This document shows positions 27,750 to 37,767 of a stretch of 64,000 nt of DNA, one piece after another. Both the position numbers and the translations under genes were made by a program. Position 1 is the first letter of the stretch, and every line of letters starts with the position of its first letter. Under the pieces are notes generated by a model, which saw only the letters and a program-made list of their open reading frames with translations, searched no databases and was not told the origin of the DNA. The DNA comes from Hyaloperonospora brassicae. Taxonomy: Eukaryota > Oomycota > Peronosporomycetes > Peronosporales > Peronosporaceae. The stretch is taken from contig CANTFL010000458.1 of the NCBI GenBank assembly GCA_947650285.1, forward strand, positions 1-64,000, in the 5' to 3' direction.

Positions 27750-29376
27750 ACGAGAGCGGATCATTGTTTTTATTCACTCGTTCAACGGAAGATCTGGATA
27801 ATCGGGTGTAGTTGGTTCGCTCGGTGATACCGGAACTACTGCAGCAAGACTTCTTACATTATTACCATAAAAAATGGAGGGCGGACACCAAGGTATAGGC
27901 AGAAAATAGCAACGAATCCGGTCTAACTTTCACTGAAGAAGGCTCTATCGGAGTGTCCAGAGTTAAGTAGGAGAATGTGTTGATTGCACGACGGGAAAAA
28001 GAAAACCTGTTCTTTGCGGCGAATCCCCCGGGAATGTCCAAGCCACTTCCCCTTTTTAAAAATCGCGATGTATCACATACCGTCACTACTGCGATCTATT
28101 AAGGGAAACACCGAGCTGTCGTTGTGTGTGGATCTGGTTCTCAGGGTATGTGATCGCCAAGGCGAGTTCCTCCAGAACTGAACAAACGATCGCTGAGAGT
28201 TTCGAGGACTGTGTGTTTCAAAGGTTTGGATCTAGTGAAGCGATCCGCCACGATCGAGAGCCAGAAATTAATGTCCGATTTCTTCCGAGCGTTTAATCGG
28301 ATCGCGGAGTAGAAACAACGTGCAGCCATGTCGTACCGAACTTAAGCGAACGGGACAGCAGAATAAATGGTGCAAACCCTGACGAGAGCGTTAAAAATGT
28401 TCGTCACGGACACAAATCAGAAGGATTGGGATGAATACGCCGAAAGGTTGACGTTTGCCATCAATACGGCACAGGATCGTGTGCGAGGAGATACTCCATT
28501 CTACCTGATCCACGGTTGGGACCCACGATCGACGCTGGAAGCGACTTTGCCTCTGGGAAGTACCAAACGACGGGACCAACATCCAAGAAGATGGCGTTAC
28601 TTTATACAACGTCATTACCATATAGCAAGAGAAGCCGTAAACGATCGTCTTCGGATCGCAATCCAAGATCGGGCCGACCGACACAATACTGAGCAAGGAT
28701 CACATGGTATCGAGGTTGGATCGCAAGTATGGTTCTATTTAGATCGGATGAAAGAAGGATACGCCCGAAAGCTGGCACACCTGTGGCACGGACCATTCCG
28801 GATAAGGTAACGCTGCGGAGACACGCGGTGCGGTTGAAAGTTTCGGGTACTCCCTATCAATTGTTCTCACTGGTACATATATCCAAGATTAAGCGAGTAA
28901 CGATCTTCGCGGATCAGCTAGATTTTGACGAAGCCATGCTGCCGGAAGATATCTGAAAACGCACATTAGATGAAGATGAAGTGGAAGTTGAGAAAAAAAT
29001 GGGGGTGTGATTCGGCAGACGGACCCGTTTTGGCAGAGTTTAGTGCCAGTATCTGGTGCAATGGAATGGAATGGGCTATCCGACATGAGTGGATTAGGTC
29101 GACTTGAACTGTGGAGCCTTGCTACAAGAGTTCGATCGCGATCGGGTCAGCAAGAATCGTTTCGAAGTGATGCAATCACACAAAGAAAGGGTGGATAAAT
29201 TTCCAAGATGTCGAATTGGAATTGGCTTGCAAGAAGGTTGCGGAAGGAGAGTTGTGGTGTGTGGCGATCTTGGTATCAAAACCCGATCGCAGTGGATGTC
29301 TAAAAATATGCAAATGGGAATAACTTACGTAACGGTCGACGAAGAAGAAAACGATGGAGATGCAACGATCGATTAA
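27750..29376 (+). pseudogene. element C integrase C-terminal half and chromodomain
   Basis: 28367-28810 is an intact 147-codon stretch of the integrase C-terminal half, beginning at MVQTLTRALKMFV and including GDTPFYLIHGWDP. Upstream, about 28190-28365, the core is readable with stops (SDFFRAFNRI then an ANGTAE motif holding the catalytic Glu of DDE). About 29040-29180 reads YLVQWNG...LLQEFDRDRVSKNRF, a chromodomain of the type that ends Phytophthora gypsy polyproteins. Chromodomains steer integration to particular chromatin. Broken by several stops. Confidence 0.78.
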
Positions 29377-29559
29377 ATGAAGTCACTGTCTGGATCGCTA
29401 TGGATTTCTTTAGAAAAAAAACTACCGGACAGGCGGGCGATGGAATCATCTGGGTAATTCTCGATGCGTAAATCCAAATTGGTTGCGTCAAGGTTCAGAT
29501 GAATTTAGACGCGTCAGCGCTGAGATCAATCTGGTTATGATTTTCTATGGTTCGCTTAA

Positions 29560-31000
29560 ACCCAGGTATAATGTACGCATCTCGACCGGCGACGGGAGAT
29601 ACATGAAGAAGGGGTCCAAGAACAAGTCCAGATCTCAATGTTCGCCGATCGCCCCTGAACGATGAGACGCAACAGATTTTCACACCGGGGTCCGGATCGC
29701 GATCGTCGCTGTTTGCACTGCTTATAAAGACGTTTCAGCTCCAGATTGCGTTCGCGTTGCTCGAACGGCAGGTACAAGACGTAGGTCGCTTCCCACAAAG
29801 CCTGCCAGTGCCGGGTCTCGAAGTCGCGATACATGGTCGACAACTCAACGAATAAATCAGTCGCGTGAAACGAGATCGGTGTGACTTGGCTCCGATTATT
29901 ATTCCAATGCTCTTGCTGGTAGAGCGCCAACACTTGGTCCCAGGTGACTATACGTGAAATATATTCGGATTTAGGTGGTGCATCGTTACATATAGGAGCT
30001 GTGGGGTTAAGAAGATGCATCCTTTCGGCCGTGTCAGATGCTTGAACAGGGTATCCAAATCCAGCTCCGCCATGCAAGTCAAGCTTAAACGACGGACGGA
30101 CCACAAGTGTACTTGGATGTGGGACATGGGTACCCAATCGCGGTATCCTGGAAACCGTTGATCGCGTTTTACTTGGGTCGGGGCCAAACGTTCATATAGA
30201 TTGGGCAAAAGCAAAACATTCTCGGCATCCCGCGTGTCGCTGGGCATGCTGACAGATCCGTAGGAGTCGCTTGACGCTTCGCCAAGGAGTGTTTTACCTT
30301 CAAGAGTGGTTGCTTCGCAGGCGATACAGATCCGCTAGACATTTAGGGTGATCTAGAATTGTTACTGGGAGAATTTACGAGGATTAGGGCAGGAGTCGAT
30401 CTTGAGGAATTCGGAACGTTTCTTGACGATCCACGCCGCCCCGTTCAACAGAATCTGATCCAGAGGTAGCGCGGATTTTGAACGGAGCTGGAACGACGCA
30501 CGAGTTAATTTGGCGTGATCCGGGATGCTAAGGCAAAAATTTTCGAAGACAAGGCGGCCTTGGAACGCGAAACGGATCGGCGGCTTCGCGAATTGAATAT
30601 CTCTATATAGCGATTGGAGACGTTGACATCGCGCCTTGCCGCAGAGAAAAAATCCGGGCGGTGATCTCCAAGCTGCAACGGCCAAGGCATACAAGTACAA
30701 GAAGCTTTGTAACAGGGTCGAGAATAAATGTGTAGTGATCAAAACGACGTTGGAAGACAATTCGAAGTCTAATGAAGGTCACCTTCGCCAATATAACGTT
30801 CCTGGACATACGCCGCCAAGCGTGGGGCAACTTCGGCATACGATTGCAGTTCCACCTTGAGCCTGTCTATCTGCAACTTCTGTTTTAGATTTGCTTCCTC
30901 CAAGGCGTATTAATCTCTCACAACCGCTCCCTGAAGGTCCATTTGATCGTAGAGCGACGCAATCTCCGAGTCCAGATTCTCGCGATCCATTTAAAGACGG
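29560..31000 (-). pseudogene. antisense coding remnants downstream of element C pol
   Basis: Minus-strand frames opposite pol: 29948-30247 (99 codons, with NLYERLAPTQVKRDQ and GYRDWVPMSHI) and, in another frame, 29556-30137 (193 codons, with a WDQVLALYQQEHW segment and a basic tail rich in Arg/Lys/Gln). A further minus frame at about 30775-30990 starts MDRENLDSEIASLYDQ and reads as a coiled coil with one stop. Between them, about 30500-30800, a coiled-coil-like frame lies on the plus strand instead (EDKAALERETDRRLRELN), suggesting a small inversion. Function unknown. I do not recognise a family, and homology to the antisense frame of element A is not evident. Confidence 0.45.
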
Positions 31001-31231
31001 AGCGCTCACCCGTGTTGAAGGGAACACGGTACGCCTTCCACTAGTCGAAACCGACGGTGTAGGGGGGAAAGATCGGGCTACCAATACATGATGCGGAAAT
31101 GGGAGATGCAAGCGATCTGGGGTGAACGGAATATGCAGGGGTCATGGATGTTGCGTGTGCACAGTCGATCAACACTGTATATCGATCGCCGGTGCAGGAG
31201 GCGATTGAGGAGAAGCCTAGAGAAAGAATTA

Positions 31232-31372
31232 TGGAAAGTGGGTAACGTGCCAACCGCTTTAAGTGCAAAATCAATTGATTGGTCAAGCGCGATCGGATAT
31301 GGGCCCATTGGCACAAACGATGGGATCAAACGTGTGAGTTACAGAAAACGACAGTTGAAGTTATGCGGATCG
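31232..31372 (+). repeat. element C 3' LTR, first 141 bp, cut by element A
   Basis: Begins TGGAAAGTGGGTAACG directly after a purine tract (AGAGAAAGAATTA, about 31218-31231) and aligns in inverted orientation with 20859 back to about 20720. It stops exactly where element A begins (TGTAACGGGG at 31373). I could not find the missing remainder of this LTR on the far side of the A/B composite (from 41162). Confidence 0.7.
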
Positions 31373-31766
31373 TGTAACGGGGCACACCCTTGCGTAACTT
31401 AACGCAAGGGATTTGGGTGCCCCGACGGACGTACACGTGGCAAGCGAGGAAGCTTAGGTAGGGTAAAAGTAGAACTGTTATATTAATAAATTAAGTCTTT
31501 AAACTACTGTCTCTTCGTTTGACTTAATTCAATTATACTAATATAACTGAGTGTATGGTGACGTCTCGTCACTACTCATTGCGCGCGTCTTGCGGCGATT
31601 GGTGGGTTGATATCGTCAAGATATCAACCAATGAGCGAGACGCTTTGGTCGCTTCACCAATATCACCATTATCGGTGATTTTGTTAAAAGAATATTCAAC
31701 TTCATATTCTTTATTGTCACTTTCTTAAAGTGACAATTTCATGTAACGGGCTGCCCCGTTACCTCA
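31373..31766 (-). repeat. element A 3' LTR
   Basis: About 394 bp, TG...CA on both strands, with short imperfect terminal inverted repeats built on GTAACGGGGC. The outer end (31373) is the U5 end. The inner end abuts the pyrimidine (minus: purine) tract at 31767-31777. Confidence 0.8.
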
Positions 31767-31777
31767 CCTCCCCTTAA
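31767..31777 (-). other. polypurine tract of element A
   Basis: Minus-strand TTAAGGGGAGG directly before the 3' LTR, the position and composition expected of the plus-strand primer site. Repeated at 40756-40766 in element B. Confidence 0.7.
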
Positions 31778-31896
31778 CTGATAGTCACCGTGTGACTATC
31801 GAAATTTATGGCGGCCACCCGTTGGTCACCATTAGGACAGGGATAACTTGTTGGGCCAGTTCCGTTAATAACTCAACCTGACCTCGCATAGTTAAC

Positions 31897-33502
31897 ATGT
31901 CTATGCGGGGTGACTCAAGACCCACACAGCCCGGTGCTGTGCCAGCCTATGCGGCAGACGATTCGTCGTCTGCTGCTCGATCTCCGCCTGCAGCAACAAG
32001 TGCTGCAGGTGCACGCGGTACAACACCGCGTGCGCATGATGACCCCGACATTGAGGTCATCTACTCTGGCGAGTCAGACGTGTCTGACTCGGGGAATGTC
32101 CCAGAGGCGTCTCGATCACTGGCGACGCCTTGAGTATTCGCCAAGGCCACTGCCGAACGAACGGACTCGTGATTTGCATCACAGTCTGTTCGGCAGTGAC
32201 GATGAATTTGGTGATGAGATAAGCCAATCATCACCACGATCAACTCGTGCACCTTCGCACGAGCGATTTGACGATGGTGCGAGCCGACTTCATACTAATA
32301 ACCGTGGTACCGGAAAAGGTACCACTTCGAAGCGCAATGAGCTGAAGCCGTGGCGTTTGCCCGAACAACTCATCAATAGCCTGTCTCACGAGACAGGCCA
32401 ACACCATCGAATACCCTTATTCGATGCAACCGAGCTTCACGGCTTGAGTCCCAGCACGAGCAACTTTCGCGCTGAAGAAGATTTTTATCTCGATGTCTTT
32501 CTTAGACATCGATGGTACAACAGCAACTAAAAGCGTGACAAAACATCGCTTTTGGCTGCGTGGAACGCGTTCGTCCAAAACGTAAAGAATTTTGGACGAG
32601 AAGGGTGGCTCAAGAAACTTGAGGCAACGCGCCTCAGGTTCGAAAAGCGAACGCCAACCGGTGCTAGGTACCAGTTACACTGTTTGTCGAGTGAGGCAGA
32701 CATTCCTTGCCTCACATGGGGAGACCCTTGTGCGAGTTGTGTTGACAACTAGCAGCGTGCATATAGGGACGTGTATTCCCTAAATTCGCCCTGATGAAGG
32801 GTACATCTCTCGGAGGAGATGCGTGACGCGATTGCAAACTTGCAATCCGTCTACAAGCGCCTAGGGCATGTGTTTACCGATAGGCCCGAGGACTCATCGG
32901 ATGGGTCTCGTCATACTGGCAGACGAGACCTTCAACATCCATCAACAGCTGAGAGCGGGACTCCCAGCTGTTCCAAGAGGGTGAATACCCCCGCCACTGG
33001 ACGAGGTAGCTCGTCCTTGATCCTGAATCGTCACGGTGATTCAAGATACGCTCTACTAGAAAGCGTTGATCATCGTGAGCATCCACCAAAGGGTGTGGTG
33101 AAGGAGGAAAGACCTCCTCCAGATGATTCGGTTCACCATCTCGACCCTTACGAGATGGATCGCGCAATCGATGAATTGCGCGATGACTTGAAGCACGAGC
33201 GCGATCGGCGCTACGCTTTGACCGATACCGTGCGGAAGAACCGCAAGGGTCACGAGGCTGATCGGGCGAGGGATCGCGCCGATTATGCCACGGCGTAGCT
33301 TCAGGTCGAGCGGGATGTCCGCTCCCTATTCGGCGAGCTGGCGACAGCTCGCGGGGAGATATCTCGGTTGAATACCGAGGTATCATATCTGCGCAACCAG
33401 ACGGATCGTCTGGAGCGCGAACGCAAGAACTTGATGGATGTTCTTGAACGTGGGGGCTATCTTCATCGGAAGAAGAACGCTCGTACTGACAGTACGACCT
33501 AA
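31897..33502 (+). pseudogene. antisense open frame of element A (coiled-coil C-terminus), broken
   Basis: Opposite to pol. 31897-32133 opens with MSMRGDSRPTQPGAVPAYA, a Ser/Ala/Asp-rich segment. After one frame change near 32130 a single frame runs to the stop at 33502, interrupted by stops at 32528-32530, 32750-32752, near 32790 and at about 33296-33298. It passes a LLAAWNAFVQNV segment, a PCLTWGDPC segment, then from about 33150 a strongly charged coiled coil (ELRDDLKHERDRRY; RLERERKNLMDVLERGG). The last ~600 bp overlap the chromodomain gene on the other strand. The older copy D keeps the same frame in places: AAGARGT.PRA and PCLTWGD are shared at protein level. Function unknown. Antisense genes between pol and the 3' LTR are known from some plant gypsy lineages, which is a parallel, not evidence of homology. 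Confidence 0.55.
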
Positions 33503-34106
33503 GTCTCCCCACGTAAAACGTAGGATGCGTGCGCATCTTACTTGGCAATTCGAGTGTGTATGCATTGCCCTTGCGATGCAATACTCGAAATGGCCCAATG
33601 TATTTCGGCAGTAGTTTGCTACTGCCGACACTAGTGACTGCATGTCCAGGTAGGTTTACCGTTGACAGTAGTACTAGGTCGTTAACCTTAAATGAAAGAA
33701 CATTTGCTCTTCCATTCTTGTCTGCGTTCTGTTTCTGACGGTCCACCGCATTTGCGATGGAGTCCTGAACGAAACAAACTACCGCTTCTCGAGTCAGCAG
33801 GAAGTTCTCTGCTGACTCTTTGTTTTGTCTTTCAGTGCGCTTCGTGCGCACTGCTAAGAGATTGCTCTCTTCTTCAGCGAGGTTGTCTTCTTCCTCGCTG
33901 ACATAGTCGTTGGCGATGCTGAATATACCAGCATCGTCATCATCATCCGAATCAATAATAGCGTCTTCGCTATTATTGAGATGATCTTCTTCATCGATGT
34001 CGACTTGATCGACATCGGCATCATACGTGACGACGTTTGCGTCGACACGTGATGAGCAAGAGCCAAAACGGTTTTTGCTCGAGCGAGTCCCTCCCCCCTT
34101 ATCCAA
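32874..34106 (-). CDS. element A integrase tail with acidic insert and chromodomain
   Basis: A 410-codon frame forming the C-terminal end of pol. It is out of frame with the integrase core, so a one-base shift near 34030-34106 separates them. Residues about 30-75 are very acidic (runs of Asp/Glu). Residues about 95-210 are the integrase C-terminal region (FKVNDLVLLSTVNLPG, then KLLPKYIGPFRVL, then HPTFYVGRLR). A Pro/Arg/Ser-rich linker follows. The last ~65 residues are a chromodomain (FLVERILNHRD, SYLVQWRGY, WNSWES). Chromodomains of chromoviruses bind histone marks and bias insertion. Ends at a normal stop at 32874, after which about 1.1 kb precedes the polypurine tract. Confidence 0.85.
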   Translation of the reverse strand: MDKGGGTRSSKNRFGSCSSRVDANVVTYDADVDQVDIDEEDHLNNSEDAIIDSDDDDDAGIFSIANDYVSEEEDNLAEEESNLLAVRTKRTERQNKESAENFLLTREAVVCFVQDSIANAVDRQKQNADKNGRANVLSFKVNDLVLLSTVNLPGHAVTSVGSSKLLPKYIGPFRVLHRKGNAYTLELPSKMRTHPTFYVGRLRSYCQYERSSSDEDSPHVQEHPSSSCVRAPDDPSGCADMIPRYSTEISPRELSPARRIGSGHPARPEATPWHNRRDPSPDQPRDPCGSSARYRSKRSADRARASSHRAIHRLRDPSRKGRDGEPNHLEEVFPPSPHPLVDAHDDQRFLVERILNHRDDSGSRTSYLVQWRGYSPSWNSWESRSQLLMDVEGLVCQYDETHPMSPRAYR

Positions 34107-34882
34107 GAGTTACACTCTATAAGGGTGGGCACTCGTGGATGGCGTAGGCCATTCACGTAAAACGGTGTGTGCTGTGTTGAAGCATGCACCGAATTATTGA
34201 TGGCGAATTCCACCATGGGTAGGAATTCGCTCCAACTCGGAAACGAGTGGACATATCCTCGAAGAATCTCTTCGAGGACACGGTTCGCACGTTCCGTCTG
34301 ACCATCTGTTTCTGGATGGTCAGAAGTGGGCATCTTCAATCGTTTTCCGAGAGTACGGAACACGGTTTGCCAAAATTCCGCCGTGAACCGAGGGTCACGG
34401 TCGGATACGAGTTCACGGGGTAACCCGTGGAGTCTAAAGACCGTGTCTAGAAAGACACGAGAACAACCTTGAGCCTTGATTGACTCAGGGACAGCAGCAA
34501 GATGGACCATCTTGCTGAATCGGTCTACAAACACAAGAATACCATTATTCTTGTGAGCATCTTCGGGAAACCCGAAGACGAAGTCCATTGAAACAGACTG
34601 CCAGCACTCTGTCGGAACAGGCAGAGGCTGCAATGGCGCACGGGATGAAGGACTAGGCTTCACCCGTTGACAAACTTTGCAAGCACGTATGTACTTGCGA
34701 ACAAACTGATACTGGCGGGGCCAGTAAAAGTCACGACTTACCGTGAGGTAAGTCTTTTCCCTTCCACGATGGCCGCTTGTTGGGGCATCGTGACACTCGT
34801 ACATGATGCGCAACCGCAAATCATGATGAGCGGGTACGACGACACGAGGCGTGTCGTCGGCAACAGCTGTATAGTACAGCAA
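33854..34882 (-). CDS. element A integrase core
   Basis: 342 codons. Zinc-binding HHCC is visible (H31, H38, C68, C71). The catalytic triad is D100 (SMDFVFGFP), D161 (VSDRDPRF) and E197 (TDGQTERAN), with the D-35-E spacing of retroviral-type integrases. It would process the cDNA ends and join them to chromosomal DNA. It is in the same frame as the upstream RT-RNase H gene, separated only by a TGA at 34916-34918, so the two were one protein before a nonsense change (or are read through). The final ~55 residues diverge after the frameshift and are not native. Confidence 0.9.
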   Translation of the reverse strand: MLYYTAVADDTPRVVVPAHHDLRLRIMYECHDAPTSGHRGREKTYLTVSRDFYWPRQYQFVRKYIRACKVCQRVKPSPSSRAPLQPLPVPTECWQSVSMDFVFGFPEDAHKNNGILVFVDRFSKMVHLAAVPESIKAQGCSRVFLDTVFRLHGLPRELVSDRDPRFTAEFWQTVFRTLGKRLKMPTSDHPETDGQTERANRVLEEILRGYVHSFPSWSEFLPMVEFAINNSVHASTQHTPFYVNGLRHPRVPTLIECNSWIRGEGLARAKTVLALAHHVSTQTSSRMMPMSIKSTSMKKIISIIAKTLLLIRMMMTMLVYSASPTTMSARKKTTSLKKRAIS

Positions 34883-34915
34883 TCCGTTGCGTGTACTATA
34901 CCGATCCGATGAGGA

Positions 34916-37717
34916 TCAGTACAAAGCCGGTAAATCCCTCATGAATTTACTGGATGGATTCACCAGATGATCCATCAATCGCAGAAGATCCTTATCTTCC
35001 GCGTATGCCTTTCGTACGTCGTCAAGTAAACTTGACGACGGGACCCTGACTGACAGTGTCGCAACAGTGGGCTTATCCTCACTGTTGGATTGTGCGTCCG
35101 GCTCGAAATCGGGGCGGCGCGAAAGAGCATCCGCGACGACATTGAGTCGTCCCAGTTTATACTCCACTGAGAAGTTATACTCCGCGAAGAAAGACAGCCA
35201 CCTCGCCATCCTTTGCGAGAGGTGTGGGCTGTTTAAGGCCGTGCGTAATGACGCATGGTCCGTGTAGACAACAAACGGTCTATCTCCCAAGAGATAGACG
35301 CGAAACTTAGCCAGTGCGTATTTCATGGCAAGGAGTTCCTTGTCATGCACTGGGTAATTACGCTCAGCTGCTTGCAGCTGACGCGACTGATAACATATGA
35401 CGCGCTCCGCGCCATCTTCATCGAACTGCATTAACGCACAGCCGATTGCGAAATCGCTGGCGTCACAGACCACATGAAATGGTCTGTCCTGATCTGCAAT
35501 CGCCAAGATCGGCGATTGCATCAAGCTCCGCTTGATACCTTCAAAGGAACGCTGGCACTCAGCGTTCCATGACCACTTGACATTTTTCTTGAGCAAGCAA
35601 GAAAGATGAACAGTCATCTCGGCGTAGTTGCGCGAGTACTTGTGCAAGTACGCCGCAAGACCAAGGAAATTCCTTAGTCCCTTGACATCGACTGGAACTG
35701 GCCAGTCGGTGATCGCCTTGATCTTTTCGGGATCAGGGCGTACGCCGTGTTTACCCACGATGCACCCAAGAAGTGGTATTTCGCTAGCCGCGAATATACA
35801 CTTCTTGAGGTTAGCGTACAACTTATGCTTGCGCATAAGTTGAAGGAATTGACGAACGTGAGTTCTGTGAACTTCAACTTCCGTCTCTCCGTCGATAGCC
35901 CGGCTATGGACGAACACATCGTCGAAGTAACTCGGTGCGAAGTCTCGCACCGGTCTCAACAGATTTGTTACACATCTGTTGAATGTTGCAGGGGCATTAC
36001 TCAGCCCCTGTGGCATCACTAGCCACTCCCACAGCATCCCGCTGGGGGTACTCACTGCCGTGAACGGGACGTCCCGTTCACGCATCAGGATCTGATAGAA
36101 TCCATCCATCAGATCCATGGACGAAAAGATGGTACTCTTTGACATACCATCTATGATTACGTCTTTCCTCGGTATAGGCGTCTGAGCCGGTACCGTTGCA
36201 GCATTCAACTTGTTGAATGCGTGCACTATCCGCCACCCTCCTGTGGCCTTTTGCACACAGAAGGTCGGAGAGCTGTGAGGGGATGTTGATTCCCTCACAT
36301 GGCCCGCTGCTAAGCGATCGGCAAAGAACTTGTCGATCGCTATCACTTGTTCACGAGGCAGTGGCCACTGCTTCATGACACAGTATTTCGAGCCCGGTTT
36401 GAGCTCGATCTCGTGTCGAGTGCCTTTGTCCTTAGGCAACTCGCAAGGTACGGATTCAGGGAACACATCCCTGAATTCGATCAAATCCTTATACAAAGGA
36501 TTTGCCTGAAGTGACTCCCAGGATTGGGACGCGTATCGCTCAATCCGGGTCTTCCCATCGAGGACACTTTCGTCCATCGATGAGCTGCTGAGAACCCGTT
36601 CGTTCTCAGCAAATACTGTTGCCGACCGAATGTCGGTCACATACTCGTCCTCTGTGACGAGTATACAGATCTGCTTGACTTTGCCACTACGCAGATCACG
36701 CAAGAACCGTTTCGGTTCTAGCGTTGGCAACTGAGTTATCTCGGAAGTTAACTTCGGAGGCACAATCAGATTAAGTGTATAAGCGCCTACACTTGATCCT
36801 TCATTGACCAAGACGTTCAACGTCTCGGTTTCTTCCTGGGAACTTGCTTCCACAGGTTGCTGAGGGCCTAATCCCTCAGCAAGCGACTCTTGAAGAATTC
36901 CTTCCTCAAGTACGTGGGGACTTATTCCCTCGACGTCTTCCGACTGTGGATGTGCAACCACAGTCAGGAACCGATCCTCTACGGTCGACTCTCTAGTCGA
37001 CCTAGGATTTTCATGTTGCCCCTTGGGGGCAACAGACTTCTTTCTTCTAAGATGCTGCCCGCTAGGCATGCATCCATGTCCCGGTCCACTCGGCTTATTC
37101 GAGTGGTGGACCTTCGGCGCAGCCTGTACTTCTGTACAGCCGCCGGGAGCTTGCTCCACAGTGTAGTGATCAACTACACTGTGATCTTGTGCAGTCGTGC
37201 TAACGACCGTACCGCAAGTGAGGCCATCGCACTCACTCGCAGAACATCCACACGCTTGTGGAAGCTCCAAGATGTTCATCAGATGGCCATCTGATGAACA
37301 AGCATCAGGCATCTTCACGGATCGATGCTGCCAGCTCACTCTTGGCTCGTACTTTCTGAGCCAAGGTAATCCCAGGATGACATCAAATTTGTCATCCAGA
37401 TCTAGTACGATGAAGTCATCATCGTACTGTTCGCCCTCTAACGTGTAGTGGATTCCTACTACATGTTTCTCAACGGTTATCGATGCGCCTGTTGCAAGGC
37501 GCACCGTCATCCTTGTGAGGGGAATGTCGCGCTCAACGAACTTGAGCCTACGACCCTCTAGTGACTGGCGACGAACAAAGTTGTTCGACGCCCCACAGTC
37601 TACTAGGGCACGAAGCGACAAATCATTTGTCGCTTCCAACTTCAAGGTGATGAGCGAAACGTCATCACCAGGTGCAGAGACACACAATGATTGTGTATCT
37701 GGAGCAACTTTCGTCAA
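34916..37717 (-). CDS. element A protease, reverse transcriptase and RNase H (pol part 1)
   Basis: 933 residues. Aspartic protease: VDCGASNNFV with catalytic D40, and ILGLPWL at 114-120. A variable linker follows (about 130-400). RT: motif A D535 (SSMDLMDGF), LVMPQGLSNAPATF at 566-579, and YFDD at 597-600 (the family box is usually Y(I/V)DD; Phe is a tolerated variant). RNase H: D752 (CDAS), E794 (DKELLAMKY) and D820 (YTDH). It copies the RNA into DNA within the particle. Starts 51 nt after the gag stop in another frame, so expression probably uses frameshifting or reinitiation. It ends at a TGA that looks like a point mutation, because the integrase continues in the same frame. Confidence 0.92.
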   Translation of the reverse strand: MTKVAPDTQSLCVSAPGDDVSLITLKLEATNDLSLRALVDCGASNNFVRRQSLEGRRLKFVERDIPLTRMTVRLATGASITVEKHVVGIHYTLEGEQYDDDFIVLDLDDKFDVILGLPWLRKYEPRVSWQHRSVKMPDACSSDGHLMNILELPQACGCSASECDGLTCGTVVSTTAQDHSVVDHYTVEQAPGGCTEVQAAPKVHHSNKPSGPGHGCMPSGQHLRRKKSVAPKGQHENPRSTRESTVEDRFLTVVAHPQSEDVEGISPHVLEEGILQESLAEGLGPQQPVEASSQEETETLNVLVNEGSSVGAYTLNLIVPPKLTSEITQLPTLEPKRFLRDLRSGKVKQICILVTEDEYVTDIRSATVFAENERVLSSSSMDESVLDGKTRIERYASQSWESLQANPLYKDLIEFRDVFPESVPCELPKDKGTRHEIELKPGSKYCVMKQWPLPREQVIAIDKFFADRLAAGHVRESTSPHSSPTFCVQKATGGWRIVHAFNKLNAATVPAQTPIPRKDVIIDGMSKSTIFSSMDLMDGFYQILMRERDVPFTAVSTPSGMLWEWLVMPQGLSNAPATFNRCVTNLLRPVRDFAPSYFDDVFVHSRAIDGETEVEVHRTHVRQFLQLMRKHKLYANLKKCIFAASEIPLLGCIVGKHGVRPDPEKIKAITDWPVPVDVKGLRNFLGLAAYLHKYSRNYAEMTVHLSCLLKKNVKWSWNAECQRSFEGIKRSLMQSPILAIADQDRPFHVVCDASDFAIGCALMQFDEDGAERVICYQSRQLQAAERNYPVHDKELLAMKYALAKFRVYLLGDRPFVVYTDHASLRTALNSPHLSQRMARWLSFFAEYNFSVEYKLGRLNVVADALSRRPDFEPDAQSNSEDKPTVATLSVRVPSSSLLDDVRKAYAEDKDLLRLMDHLVNPSSKFMRDLPALY

Positions 37718-37767
37718 GAGATTTGCAAATTCTCTTGAGGTTGCTGGATCAGTAGGGCGCTCCGCCC

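Larger units (their letters stand above)
20886..31372 (+). mobile_element. element C: decayed Ty3/gypsy retrotransposon with chromodomain
   Basis: A plus-strand order of leader, gag with zinc knuckle, aspartic protease, reverse transcriptase, RNase H, integrase, chromodomain, 3' noncoding/antisense region and 3' LTR start can be followed across many stops and frameshifts. Integrase-type order (RT-RH before integrase) and the chromodomain place it in Ty3/gypsy (Metaviridae), chromovirus-like. The 5' end keeps only the R-U5-like part (20886 to about 21210) and is joined to an inverted LTR. The 3' LTR begins at 31232 and is cut at 31373 by element A. The whole element is rich in GATC. It cannot be active. 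Confidence 0.8.
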
